Shown here: positions 11,541 to 20,265 of the stretch, one piece after another | Position numbering within the stretch: the stretch's first letter is position 1 | Layout of the letters: each line of letters opens with the position of its first letter | Source: Haemaphysalis longicornis | Taxonomy: Eukaryota; Arthropoda; Arachnida; Ixodida; Ixodidae | Direction of reading: 5' to 3' | DNA length: 64,000 bases | NCBI GenBank assembly: GCA_013339765.2 | Contig: CM023454.1 | Coordinates: 151,128,480-151,192,479, forward strand | The notes under the pieces: model-generated | Databases searched by the model: none | What the model was told of the DNA's origin: nothing | The model's input: the letters and a program-made list of their open reading frames with translations, nothing else | Position numbers and translations under genes: made by a program

Positions 11541-11917
11541 TCCGTTTTCATGCTCAATTTAGGATCCTTGGCCAAGCATGTAAGAACACGCGGCGGAAAA
11601 ATATCGCCCACCACGGGCTGCGGCCCCTTCATTATCGGGCTTACTACGACAATCAAGAGCGAATTCTGCCTGTATCCCCATTGCAAAACAATCAACAAAG
11701 AACATTTCCACGTAAAGCGCGCTAGCAAACGCCCGCGCAGACAACATGGCGTTTTATTCGCCTGTGAAGAGCAGCTTTGCCTGTACAAGACACTACCAAA
11801 GACGCTAGTGAAAATCAGCGAAACCAAACGTACAGTGCCCAACGCTGGGCACAGCTGTCAATTCGAAAGAACCCAATATCTAGAATTTCGAATTGACAGG
11901 TATCTTCGCTTACCTCA
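11541..11917. other. Unassigned segment with a 14-bp inverted repeat
   Basis: Overlapping open frames on both strands show no family resemblance. CTGTCAATTCGAAA at 11,855-11,868 is repeated in inverse at 11,886-11,899, leaving a 17-base loop just before the SINE. Confidence 0.4.
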
Positions 11918-12152
11918 CCCGCCGCGGTGGCTCAGTGGCTAAGACGTGCTGCGAAGCCTAAAAAAACGGTTTCGATTCCCGGCTGCGGCGGCCGTTTTTC
12001 TGATGAAGGCGAAACGTGAAAACACCCATGTCTTCAAGATGTCCCCACCCGCTAAAGATCCCCAGGTGGTCGAAATTCATCCGGAGCCCTCCACTGCGGC
12101 GCGCCTCATCACCTGTGTAGCGTCGGCGCGTTACACCTCAAAATCAACCAAT
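11918..12152 (+). mobile_element. tRNA-derived SINE (Ruka-like)
   Basis: It starts CCCGCCGCGGTGGCTCAGTG (A box), with B box GGTTTCGATTCCCG about 40 bases later, then the body shared with the copies at 12.7 and 28.3 kb and a CA-rich end. The family is thought to be transcribed by Pol III from the internal A and B boxes and mobilised by a LINE. Confidence 0.85.
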
Positions 12153-12480
12153 CTTCTCTTATCCTCGTGTAGTACGTGTAAGAATCTTGATTCTCCGGCC
12201 CCCTCGCCGTTTTTTCCCTTCTTTCTCGTTTCGTGAGGTTCGCCTCACTTGTATAAAGCCGATGTCTCGAACCAATAACAAACATGTGTGCGTCTCGTTC
12301 TTCCTGCGTCCCGTTTGTGGCACTGTTTTAATTCTTGCGATTGTGCATGTACCTAAAAGCCGAAATTTCAACACTCTTTAGCAGCTGCAAATAGGCATAG
12401 GCAAATTGAGGGCTTGAACCTTGGCTGGTACACAGTGCAACAATCTCGTGGACTGATTGCAATTGCGCCGCCCCAATGAG
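12153..12480. other. Unassigned segment
   Basis: No recognised feature. The C/T-rich 5' part followed by a TATAAAGCC at about 12,251 could be another PLE terminus, but I cannot support this. Confidence 0.3.
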
Positions 12481-12620
12481 GGAGAGAGAGAGATCTACAA
12501 ACGTTTTATTGAGCCTTTAAAAGCCCCTAGTGGGGGCGTGGTGACAGGTGCACCGGCGACCGCGGGAAGTGCGAATTCGGTGCTTCAAACATCGCGCAGG
12601 CTGCCAAGAGTTTGACCTTT
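12481..12620 (-). mobile_element. 5'-truncated LINE 3' end with (GA)n tail
   Basis: A (GA)n run followed on the plus strand by ATCTACAAACGTTTTATTG is the reverse complement of a LINE 3' end with an AATAAA-type signal and a (CT)n tail. The same arrangement occurs at 13.4, 24.7 and 46.4 kb. No coding part is preserved. Confidence 0.5.
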
Positions 12621-12682
12621 CTTCTTCCCAGCCTTGCAACCTGCTTGCCCGACCATCAGCAACATACCATTGCAATTATATA

Positions 12683-12897
12683 GGGTGCGGCTGAGCCTAA
12701 GGACGCAGGTTCGATTTCCGGCCACGGCGGCCGCTTTTCTGATGGAGGCGAAAAGCGAAAACGCCCGTGTGTTCGAGATTTCGGCGCGCGCTAAAGATCC
12801 ACAGGTGGTCAAAATTAATCCTGAGCCCTCCACTGCGGCGCGCCTCATCGCCTGCGTTGCGTCAGCGCATTAACAAACCTCACAATCAATCAAATGA
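12683..12897 (+). mobile_element. tRNA-derived SINE (Ruka-like), head deleted
   Basis: The B box (GGTTCGATTTCCGG) and whole body are present and match the copy at 11.9 kb, but the A-box half of the tRNA-like head is mostly gone. It ends in a CAATCAAT-type tail. Confidence 0.8.
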
Positions 12898-13048
12898 TCA
12901 AATTGTCACCATGTTGTGACCGTGATGAGCGCGTTCGGGGCGTTTTGATTCATTGAAAAGGTAAAAGTGAGCGCGAGATTGCGAAGTTGATGGCGCGTGA
13001 AAGAAAGAAACCCCTAATGACACTTACCACCCGTTAACGGGATGATCG

Positions 13049-13216
13049 AACCGTTTTGTCGAGAACCGGAAACCGGTATTTCTTTTTTCGGTTCAGTTCC
13101 GGTTCGGGTTCAGCCGGCTCAAAAAATAATGGTTCGGGTTGGGGTTCAGTTCCGGCAAAAATACCGGTTCGGTTCCGGTTGTCGGTTCAGTTCGGTTCCG
13201 GTTCGACACCCAGATT
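13049..13216. repeat. Degenerate CGGTTC-type repeat, copy 2
   Basis: Many GGTTCGG, TTCCGGTTC and ACCGGAAACCGG words occur in an irregular array, of the same composition as 4,733-4,873. Confidence 0.65.
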
Positions 13217-13228
13217 TCTTCCTGAACA

Positions 13229-13231
<3 letters not shown>

Positions 13232-13259
<28 letters not shown>
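13232..13259. repeat. (CT)n microsatellite
   Basis: About 14 perfect CT units. The complementary (GA)n tract lies 145 bp further on at 13,404, so the segment between could be a small element with opposed tails. Confidence 0.9.
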
Positions 13260-13262
<3 letters not shown>

Positions 13263-13400
13263 AAAAAGCAAAATTGTTCAGCCCCTGCCTAGCCATCCAA
13301 GCATAAACATTGTGATACTCTGACACTAACTCCTCCTCGCTCAAACGGACCAACACTTCGCATTTGCAACATTTCATGATCACATTTTAAGCCACAGAAG

Positions 13401-13403
<3 letters not shown>

Positions 13404-13435
<32 letters not shown>

Positions 13436-14345
13436 ACTTTAATGGAGACCAGCGATGTCAGCTGAGCCGTCGGGCTGGCTTGCTACACTAGATGAGAGAA
13501 GAAAAACAAAAAGAAAAAAGAAAAAAATGTGGAGACCAAAAGATGTCATTTCATGCGGCCAAAAGTTTAAATCACAAAACTCTGTCCAGTTCTGTGCTCC
13601 GAAGAAACTCCAAAAGAGCTTTGATTCCACGTGCAGCCTGACTGGGACCCGACCATGGACCCAAAACAGCCCTCAGCTCAAGTTGTACAGGTAATGTCCC
13701 GTGTAGGCCACATTCAAGCGCAGCCTATGCAGAATCGCTTCCTCGCGCTTGCTAAGTCCAGGTGGCATTCTGAAGGTGCACTTGGGATCAATCTCACGAA
13801 GAGGTGCGTATTGCTGCCTTGCATCAGTCCAGATAGACATCTGCGCATTCCATGTGGTTGATGAGGCGAGTATTGCCGCATCCTTTCTCGTGAATGGGAT
13901 CGGCACAGCTTCAGTGCAGAGACTGTGGGCAGATGAGGCGGCTTTGTCAGCTGCGTCGTTGCCGGCAACTCCGCAGTGGGCAGGAAGCCACTGCACATCT
14001 ACGATGTGTCCCCTTTGTATGGCTTGTAAGTGCAAGTGATTGATTTCCCAAGCAAGCTGTTCTTTTGGAAGCGACTTCAAGCTTTCGAGTGCTGACCTGG
14101 AGTCTGTAAATACAGCCCATTGATTGCCCGGCTGCTTTAGAATGTGCTGAAAAGCAGCGCGCAGCCCAGCCAGCTCAGCAGCTGTCGTCGAGGACCTGTG
14201 GCTCAATAGGGCGCAGATGGTAGTGGGTGACAAAGGAATCGAGATCCCTATAAGCTCAGAGAGCCTTTGTCCCTCCATAGACACGGTGACTAAAAACCCT
14301 GGTTGTAGTCTTTCTCTTTTCGATAACCTTTGATGCTCGTGAAAC
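13404..14345 (-). mobile_element. I-type LINE 3' end with RNase H and (CT)n tail
   Basis: On the minus strand the element runs from about 14,345 (perhaps 14,650) through an RNase H frame (14,284-13,673) to a 3' UTR and a (CT)n tail seen as (GA)n at 13,404-13,432. It is 5' truncated, having no RT or endonuclease. I-type LINEs with a C-terminal RNase H are the best fit. Confidence 0.75.
13673..14284 (-). pseudogene. LINE RNase H domain
   Basis: The frame shows the RNase H carboxylates: Glu in TTAAELAGLRAAF, Asp in VFTDSRSALESL, and Asp in WLPAHCGVAGNDAADKAA. The first Asp would lie upstream of the ATG-initiated frame. The C-terminal tail (LSKREEAILHRLRLNVAYTG) is the helix that often precedes the terminal Cys/His motif of these LINE proteins. 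The 204-codon frame is open throughout, so this copy may be fairly young. Without its RT half it is only a truncated remnant. Confidence 0.85.
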
Positions 14346-14665
14346 GTAGATCGGAAATGCAGCAGCTGCGTATGGGAACATTCCGTGGGAGTTGAAGTAT
14401 CGCTAACGCGTCTTACATCTTAGGATCCAAACGCAGATGTCTCTCAAACTTTTTTATTTCTTCCTGTGCCACTTGCAGAAGGCTCTGTGGGATTACGGTG
14501 CTTTTTCTGGCTTGCTTATGGGTGATGATACCTCGACGCAGTTCGTTAGGCCACGCAAGCGGTACTTCCTAGGGAGGCCATGGAGCGTCAGATGCGCTTG
14601 GTTCAGGTTAAGCTGGCGGCATCCGTCGCGGGAGAATACACTGAGCGGCCGCTGCGATCGCCATT
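14346..14665 (-). other. Possible upstream continuation of the RNase H LINE
   Basis: On the minus strand a frame with one stop (about 14,580-14,300) runs into the RNase H frame. I do not recognise its sequence, so I leave it unassigned. Confidence 0.3.
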
Positions 14666-14880
14666 TGAGGTGAGGTGAGGTGAGGTGAGGTATTTTTTAT
14701 TTCAATTTATCGTTATTTACATCGAAGGCTGACGATAAAAGCTGCATAGAAGCAGCTTGACGAGCCCGTCAGCCAAATTCAAACGTCAGCAGCAGACGGC
14801 AAAAACGCATGCTGTACAGCTTTTACAGTAATAAACACAAAACACACCAAAGTAACGCAATTCTATTGCGATAACAAAGA
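14666..14880 (-). mobile_element. LINE 3' end with (ACCTC)n tail
   Basis: Five GAGGT units at 14,666-14,691 precede ATTTTTTATTTC on the plus strand. This mirrors a LINE 3' UTR with a polyadenylation-like signal and a pentanucleotide tail on the minus strand. No coding part is present. It ends where the next LINE's T-rich end starts at 14,881. Confidence 0.5.
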
Positions 14881-15966
14881 TTTTTTTTTATTTATTTAAT
14901 ACTGTAAGCCTTTCTCAGGCTCATACAGGGTGGGCGTGCAAATATACACACTCGAGTAGAAACCAAGCAATATCGCACATAACGAAAGAAACAGAATCAC
15001 AAGATGCTGGTGAAACTAAAACTGAACGGTGGAAGCTCTTGCACAAAATCATGGCCAGGTCACAAAACATCATCGTGGCATCAGCAGGTGTTACAGTGAT
15101 CAGTGCGTTCCGAAGCGCTCACAAACAAAAAAGGGCAACTTTTACTCTTCATAAAACAATCTTTCTACATTTTGAACAAATGGATCTGCAGAGGAAATGT
15201 TAACGCATTCACGTGGCAGTTTGTTCCACTCTTCCACTGCTGACGGGAAGAACGAATATTTAAAAGTGTCACAGCGTGACATGAATGGTCTGATGCACTT
15301 ATTATGGTTGGTACAAAGGGAGTGATGGTTAGGCGGCTTTATATAGTTGTCCTTATCTATGTTTAAACCATTGTGATATAAAAGAAAAAGAAACTTTAAG
15401 GAACGGACAAGGTGACGGGCTGCAAGGGTCGGTAAGCATGCCCGCCTGCGCAGCTCAGTGACACTGTCATGCCTCGAATACTTTGAATAGATAAAGCGAA
15501 GGGCCTTGTGTTGGACGTTTTCTAATTTGTTGGAAAGGTACTTTTGAGGGGGGTTCCAAACAATGCTGGCGTACTCGAGGATCGGCCTTATTAGAGATTT
15601 ATATGCTGTCAGTTTTACATTAGAAGGCGCCAATGCAAGTTTTCGACGCAGGAACCCTAGCTGGCGATATGCTTTTGCGTATGTGCTGTTTACATGTGCA
15701 TCCCACTTTAGTTTACTTGTAAAAGTTATGCCCAGGTATTTAACAGTGTCGTTTCTTGCAATGTTTGTGCCCACCAAATTGTAATTAAAATGCTGGATTG
15801 TTTTTCTGCGAGTTATGCTAAGGCAAGCTGTTTTCGACACGTTAATTTCCATTCCCCACTGAAGGCACCAACATGCAATATTATCTAGTGTGGTGTTAAG
15901 TTTAAGCTGGTCATCAGTAGTGCAGATAGTGGTGTAGATCACGCAGTCATCAGCGAATAGTCTCAT
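14881..15966 (-). mobile_element. 5'-truncated CR1/L2-type LINE
   Basis: The T-rich stretch at 14,881-14,900 is the A-rich 3' tail, then the 3' UTR and the RT frame up to 15,966. The element stops abruptly at the catalytic FADD motif, as expected for incomplete reverse transcription. The truncation point is fused to a perfect 18-bp inverted repeat (see 15,958-15,999). Confidence 0.85.
15142..15966 (-). pseudogene. LINE RT C-terminal half
   Basis: The frame opens with RLFADDCVIYTT (the catalytic Asp pair) and goes on through WGMEINVSKTACLSITR, VKYLGITFTSKLKWDAHV, the thumb, and a C-terminal SAVEEWNKLPREC motif typical of CR1/L2 RT ends. All 274 codons are open to the natural stop, so the copy is recent or little decayed. 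The fingers, the first catalytic Asp and the endonuclease are absent. The initial Met is a chance internal codon. Confidence 0.9.
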
Positions 15967-15999
15967 TTTAACGTTAGGCTCAACGTTAAAATGAGACTA
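15958..15999. repeat. Perfect 18-bp inverted repeat at LINE 5' truncation
   Basis: TAGTCTCATTTTAACGTT at 15,958-15,975 is followed after 6 bases by its exact reverse complement at 15,982-15,999. The left arm includes the end of the LINE. Confidence 0.9.
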
Positions 16000-16080
16000 A
16001 GATATGCAATGAGACTAATATGCTAAGATGAGACTAAGTTATGCTAAGTTATACTAAAATGAGACTAAGATATGCAAAGT
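15989..16080. repeat. Short tandem repeats of the palindrome arm
   Basis: AATGAGACTAAGATATGC and shorter variants recur four or five times right after the palindrome (15,989, 16,007, 16,027, 16,057), in the same orientation. Confidence 0.7.
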
Positions 16081-17390
16081 AAAAAAATATATGTATGCAC
16101 GCTAACAACTAAACAAAGAAACCATATTGTATTCGAAAAACATGAGAACGCTACAGGAAAACATATTTTTGCTGAGAAAAAAAAACAAACAAGAAAAAGA
16201 AACGACGAGGCACACACTGAAACATACAAAATGCAAATAGTGTCAGTTTACAAAAAAAAAAATGCACCGGTAAACAAGAAGTGCTAAAGAAGTATACATA
16301 TGAGATACTGCATACAACCGAACCGGAATAAGCACTTCAAGAAAAATGGTTACACCAATCAGGGCATTACCCACAGTGAGATGTATAATGCATTAAAACG
16401 TTACACATAGGAAAAACAGTAATGCTAATTATTGAAGTCCCGAAAAATTGGAGTAGCAAAGAAGAGAAAGAATTAAAGGAAGGCCCGCAACGAAGTGTTT
16501 TGCAAGGCAGCATTGATAGGTGCTAGCTTGGCGATAACAAGATGGGCGACGTAAAGAAAAAAAAAAAGAAACATTACCAGAATGACGCTATCAATCTACA
16601 CACTTCCTTTTTGGAAGTGCGTGTCATATCTATATTTCGTGCTTCAGTTTGTTCAGTAAGCGCGGTAAAGTATTAGATAAAGTTTGCAGACCGTATGATG
16701 TACGAAAAGTGGGCACGTGCCATCGTTCAGTGTTTCTGCAAGTGTACACAGGCGAATTAGGGCAAAGGCAGGCCAGCTCAGATAAACTTATGCAATTTTT
16801 CGCTAGTTCTTTCTTAAAGCTAGGAGATAATCTTACATTATAAAGATCGAAAATTTTGGTAATGCAGTATTTCTGGAATAAATGACCGGTGTGGGCCGAG
16901 AAGCTGAGATTCCAAATGGAACGTAAGGATTTTTTTTTTGCAGTACATGAAGTCTGTTTTTATTAGCAAGTGTAGTAGTTCCCCAAACTAGATGAGCGTA
17001 ATTTAAATAAGATTCAAACAAAGATTTATAAAGCAGTAACTTAACTTTAAGCGGAATTAAGTGACGATGTTTGCTAAGAATTCCTGCAATGCGAGACAAT
17101 TTTATAATTACAGAATTAACGTGGTCATCCCAAGCAAGGTGACTACTGAAATACACTCCTAATACCTTCAGGCATTCCACAATTTCTATTGAGTCAGAAC
17201 CAAATTTAACATACTGTGGAACAATGATTTGTTTATTTCTGGGTCGAAACAGTATAGCTTTAGACTTATTTGCGTTTATTTTTAATCGATTAGTAATTGA
17301 CCAGCATTGAACAGACTGCAAGACAGCGTTAGTTTTCCTTCCGATCTGGTCTGACGAGTCCAACGAAAAAAATTCACTGCGCATGCCCGG
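16081..17390 (-). mobile_element. 5'-truncated L2/CR1-type LINE with long A-rich 3' region
   Basis: An RT C-terminal frame (17,384-16,630) is followed on the minus strand by about 550 bp of A/T-rich sequence that I take as the 3' UTR, although its end is not marked. The 5' end lacks the catalytic FADD/YADD motif, so the copy is truncated downstream of it. It differs in sequence from the neighbour at 15.1-15.97 kb and belongs to another subfamily. Confidence 0.7.
16630..17384 (-). pseudogene. LINE RT C-terminal third
   Basis: Recognisable parts are LKINANKSKAILFRPRNKQI, VLGVYFSSHLAWDDHV, a thumb helix (LSRIAGILSKHRHLIPLKVK) and KSLFESYLNYAHLVWG. A run of nine T near 16,930 breaks the frame. 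In another frame it continues to a natural stop at 16,630 (end: NTLPRLLNKLKHEI). The active site is missing. Confidence 0.8.
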
Positions 17391-17912
17391 AATGAATTGT
17401 GGTGGCTATCACTTCGTCCATCGGGAGCCGCCGCCGTAGCTGCCAAGCTTTTTCAAGTACGTGTTGCTTTTAATTGGGACGTTATCTGCTGGCTCGCCCG
17501 CGCTCGCCGCAATGGGCAGTTTTGCCTCCTGTGTATTTTCTTGCTCCGCGTGTTCGGCGAAGGAGATAACTGCCACCCCTAGGGTCTCCTTTTCAATCGT
17601 AGGTGAGCTGAACGAAGGTGTAGCAAGCAGAACTGTTCATAATTACACGCCGCCCACGCAATAATTTTGACACGTGGGCTTGGTGCACAGTAACAACACT
17701 TTAAATAGCGGCAGTTTGTTAGACATTGAGCATGCGATAAATTTCTCGCCTGCAATCTTGCGAGACACTCGCGTGAGCCGTTCCTCGGATGAGTGAAAGG
17801 AGCAGAAATGGAGAAAATCTTCCCCACATGTGCAGTATTTAGGACTGGAAAACAGGCAGCAACAAGGCCGCCACTTTTTTGGATACATGGTGAGCTTCCC
17901 ACGCCCCAGGGC

Positions 17913-17914
<2 letters not shown>
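17391..17914. other. Unassigned segment
   Basis: No feature recognised. It precedes a long (CAAT)n tract, so it could be the 3' UTR of a plus-strand LINE with a (CAAT)n tail like that at 41.15 kb, but no coding motif supports this. Confidence 0.3.
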
Positions 17915-17974
<60 letters not shown>

Positions 17975-18065
17975 CATCAATCAAGTCAGTCAGTCAATCA
18001 GTCAGTCAGTCAGTCAGTCAGTCAGTCAGTCAGTCAGTCAGTCAGTCAGTCAGTCAGTCAGTCAA

Positions 18066-18116
<51 letters not shown>

Positions 18117-18235
18117 ATCGATAAATCAATCAATCAATCAGTCAATCAATAAATCAATCAATAAATAAATCAGTCAATCAATCAGTCAATCAATCAATCA
18201 AGCAAGCAAGCAAGCAATCAATCAATCAATCACGC
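17915..18235. repeat. Compound tetranucleotide tract (CAAT)n-(CAGT)n-(AAAT)n
   Basis: Three adjacent tracts share a 4-base period: CAAT to about 17,984, CAGT to about 18,064, AAAT to about 18,117, then mixed CAAT/AAAT/CAGT/CAAG units. The units differ by single substitutions, so the tract probably spread from one tetranucleotide, perhaps a LINE tail. Confidence 0.95.
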
Positions 18236-18299
18236 AATTTTATTTTCGCTCCAAAAATTACAGCGAAAAAGGCTAACCGTAAAAAAAATTCCCGCGCCT

Positions 18300-18815
18300 T
18301 CCCGCGAGGGGAACACGAGTAAATGCAGAGCATTGGGGGTCGTTAACGCCGCGTAAAGTCGCGTTAGGGTGGGTAGTTGGGTCGTAGTTGCGTTGGTGTT
18401 GGTTTGGGGTAGAGAGAGGAGAGTAAAGTCGTGTTAGGGTGGAGCGAGCGTCAACCAAGGAAGGAAGGAGCAACGCAGTGACTGAAGCACGAGCGACCGC
18501 TAGCCGCTTTATATTTGCAGCGCGCGCAGTAGAGGGACAGCAGTACGGGGGGGAGAGCGCGCATGCGCAAGCAGCGCGCGCCCTTCCACGCCCCACCGCG
18601 CTGCTATCACGCACCTGTTACGCCGAGACCGCGACGGAGCGAACGGGCTGACTACGACGCATGCGCGCGCCAGCTGCTGTTGAGAGAGAGGAGGGAAGGA
18701 GGAGAGGCGCACCTGCTGCGGACGCGGAGCTGTGGACGCCGTCCGACGCAGGAAGAGGCGAGGCTAAGAAATGCTCTGCATTTAAAAGCCACTCGTGTGC
18801 CGCTCGACGGGGCTC
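18300..18815 (-). mobile_element. Promoter-bearing hairpin-ended element, copy 1
   Basis: Both ends carry an inverted hairpin motif (AAATGCAGAGCATT at 18,321-18,334; AAATGCTCTGCATTT at 18,769-18,783). Outside each is a similar flank (GAGGGGAACACGAGT left; ACTCGTGTGCCGCTC right), so the ends form terminal inverted repeats. Inside, on the minus strand, TATAAAG (18,513-18,507) precedes an arthropod initiator TCAGT (18,485-18,481) with the A 30 bases downstream. The same order is found at 52.1-52.5 and 54.1-54.6 kb. No ORF is shared, so it is a non-autonomous element of unknown class or an unusual solo LTR. Confidence 0.6.
18481..18513 (-). promoter_or_regulatory. TATA box plus TCAGT initiator inside hairpin element
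   Basis: TATAAAG and TCAGT are spaced 30 bases apart, as in a Pol II core promoter. The spacing is also 30 bases in the copy at 54.36 kb and 33 in the copy at 52.2 kb. Confidence 0.6.
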
Positions 18816-19454
18816 TGGACACCCATCGGCAGTGGTCGCAATGCAGTCACACAAACGAGCATACATTAAAATATTAAAACATAGATTTAAAAAAGCACAT
18901 AAGCATTTTGATATGGCATTGAAATAAAACACACTAAATACAACGAACATTTCGACAATTTTCTTTCGGGGCAGTTTTGCCCCTTCATTTGAGTGGAAAT
19001 AATTTATTACTGGAAGCAGTGCGTGCTCCAATCTTTCTTTGCCATAATTTGTGCGGGAAGAAGGAACTTCCCATGGTGACTGTTGACGGAACGGGTGTGC
19101 GTATGCATTTTGCTTTAGGTGATGTAGGTTTTAAAACAGGTCCAAGTTGCCCTTCACGGCGCTGTGGTAATTGCATATCGATTTGCAATTGTACGCATCT
19201 TTCGCTTTTATAATTCGATGTTTTTTTTTAAAGATTGTAGCGGTGTGTTCTATATGACGAATATTTTCAACAATTCACGGCGCTCATTTTGGTAATACAC
19301 TACTGTTCTGTATATTTATTGCAGTAGTATATCCTACACAAGCTTGCAATAGCTGAAGATAGATTTTAAGAGAGTATGATATAATTGCTTTTTAATTGTT
19401 ATTGAAAAAATGGCAACTCAGGTGTATGGTTCCAAACGTGTTGCTTAGTTTTGA
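18816..19454. other. Unassigned A/T-rich segment
   Basis: No recognised coding or repeat feature. Confidence 0.3.
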
Positions 19455-19466
19455 CTGCATTTTTTC

Positions 19467-19582
19467 TTAGTAACAGCGCTAACAACACGAGACAAAAAGT
19501 TTTTGTGCCCTCTTCTCTTTGTCTCTTGTTGTTAGCGCACTTACTATGAATATGTACCAACTCGCCCAATCTTCCGTTTTAG
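19467..19582 (-). mobile_element. Solo PLE terminus (116 bp) with 12-bp target duplication
   Basis: The insert is flanked by CTGCATTTTTTC at 19,455-19,466 and again at 19,583-19,594. On the minus strand it starts with the PLE head TTGGGCGAGTTGGTACAT. It then folds: AGCGCTAACAACACGAGACA pairs imperfectly with TGTCTCTTGTTGTTAGCGC. Head plus hairpin is the same design as at 42.36 kb and the left end of the PLE at 58.74 kb. It carries no coding sequence. Confidence 0.8.
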
Positions 19583-19904
19583 CTGCATTTTTTCACATGG
19601 TCGTTACGTGACAGCTGCTGAGAAAAAACAACACCGAGCGTTTCTACAGATTTTTCGATTGAAACCGTATAGGGCCAAGAGAAACTGGTTCCGGAGCCCT
19701 GATCGTGGCACCCGGCGCACGAAACACGCCGGCTTTGGTTTATGATTTATTTCAAATGAGGTCATTCTGTTCTCTCCAAGCGTGTAGTTTAAAAGTGTTC
19801 GCCAGGAGTTGTCTCCGCGGCTTCCCATTCCTTCCCCTAGAATACGTCCTTGCGGGACTTCAACAGCGTCACGTGTGTTGCTTTACCTCTGTGAATTGAT
19901 ATCG

Positions 19905-20265
19905 GATGAGTTCGTTTGATAGTCCTCACTAAAATCTAAATATATTGCTAGTGCAAGCAATTTATTTTCAGAATTGTTCACTATGGTGTATTTCAGTACT
20001 AACAGTGCGGCTTCTGTCGACCGGCCTTTTCTGAATCTAAACTGGAGATCAGATATAAGATCATGTTTTTGCGGAAACTTCCAAATGCGACTCCTATAAC
20101 TTATTCGAGACCATTAAAAAAATAGACAATATCGTGTTTGGCGGTAATTTCCGGTATTACCTGTTTGACCATGCTTATAGGACACTCTTACATTGACAAC
20201 CTGTATGCTAGTAGGAAAGATGCCAGTGAATAATGCGTGGTAAACATGCGGTGTTAAATATACAA
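19905..20265 (-). pseudogene. LINE reverse transcriptase fragment (fingers)
   Basis: Read on the minus strand, the sequence resembles the fingers of CR1/L2-type RTs: a HALFTGIFPTSIQVVNVRV-like strand, then YKHGQTGNTGNYR, then HDLISDLQFRFRKGRSTEAA, ending near AIYLDFSED, which corresponds to the first catalytic Asp region. At least one frame break and a stop interrupt it. The downstream half of the RT is missing. Identification is by motif. Confidence 0.7.

Noticed and set aside
17915..18235. CRISPR-like or regulatory repeat array
   Set aside because: Simple 4-bp period without spacers; ordinary microsatellite.
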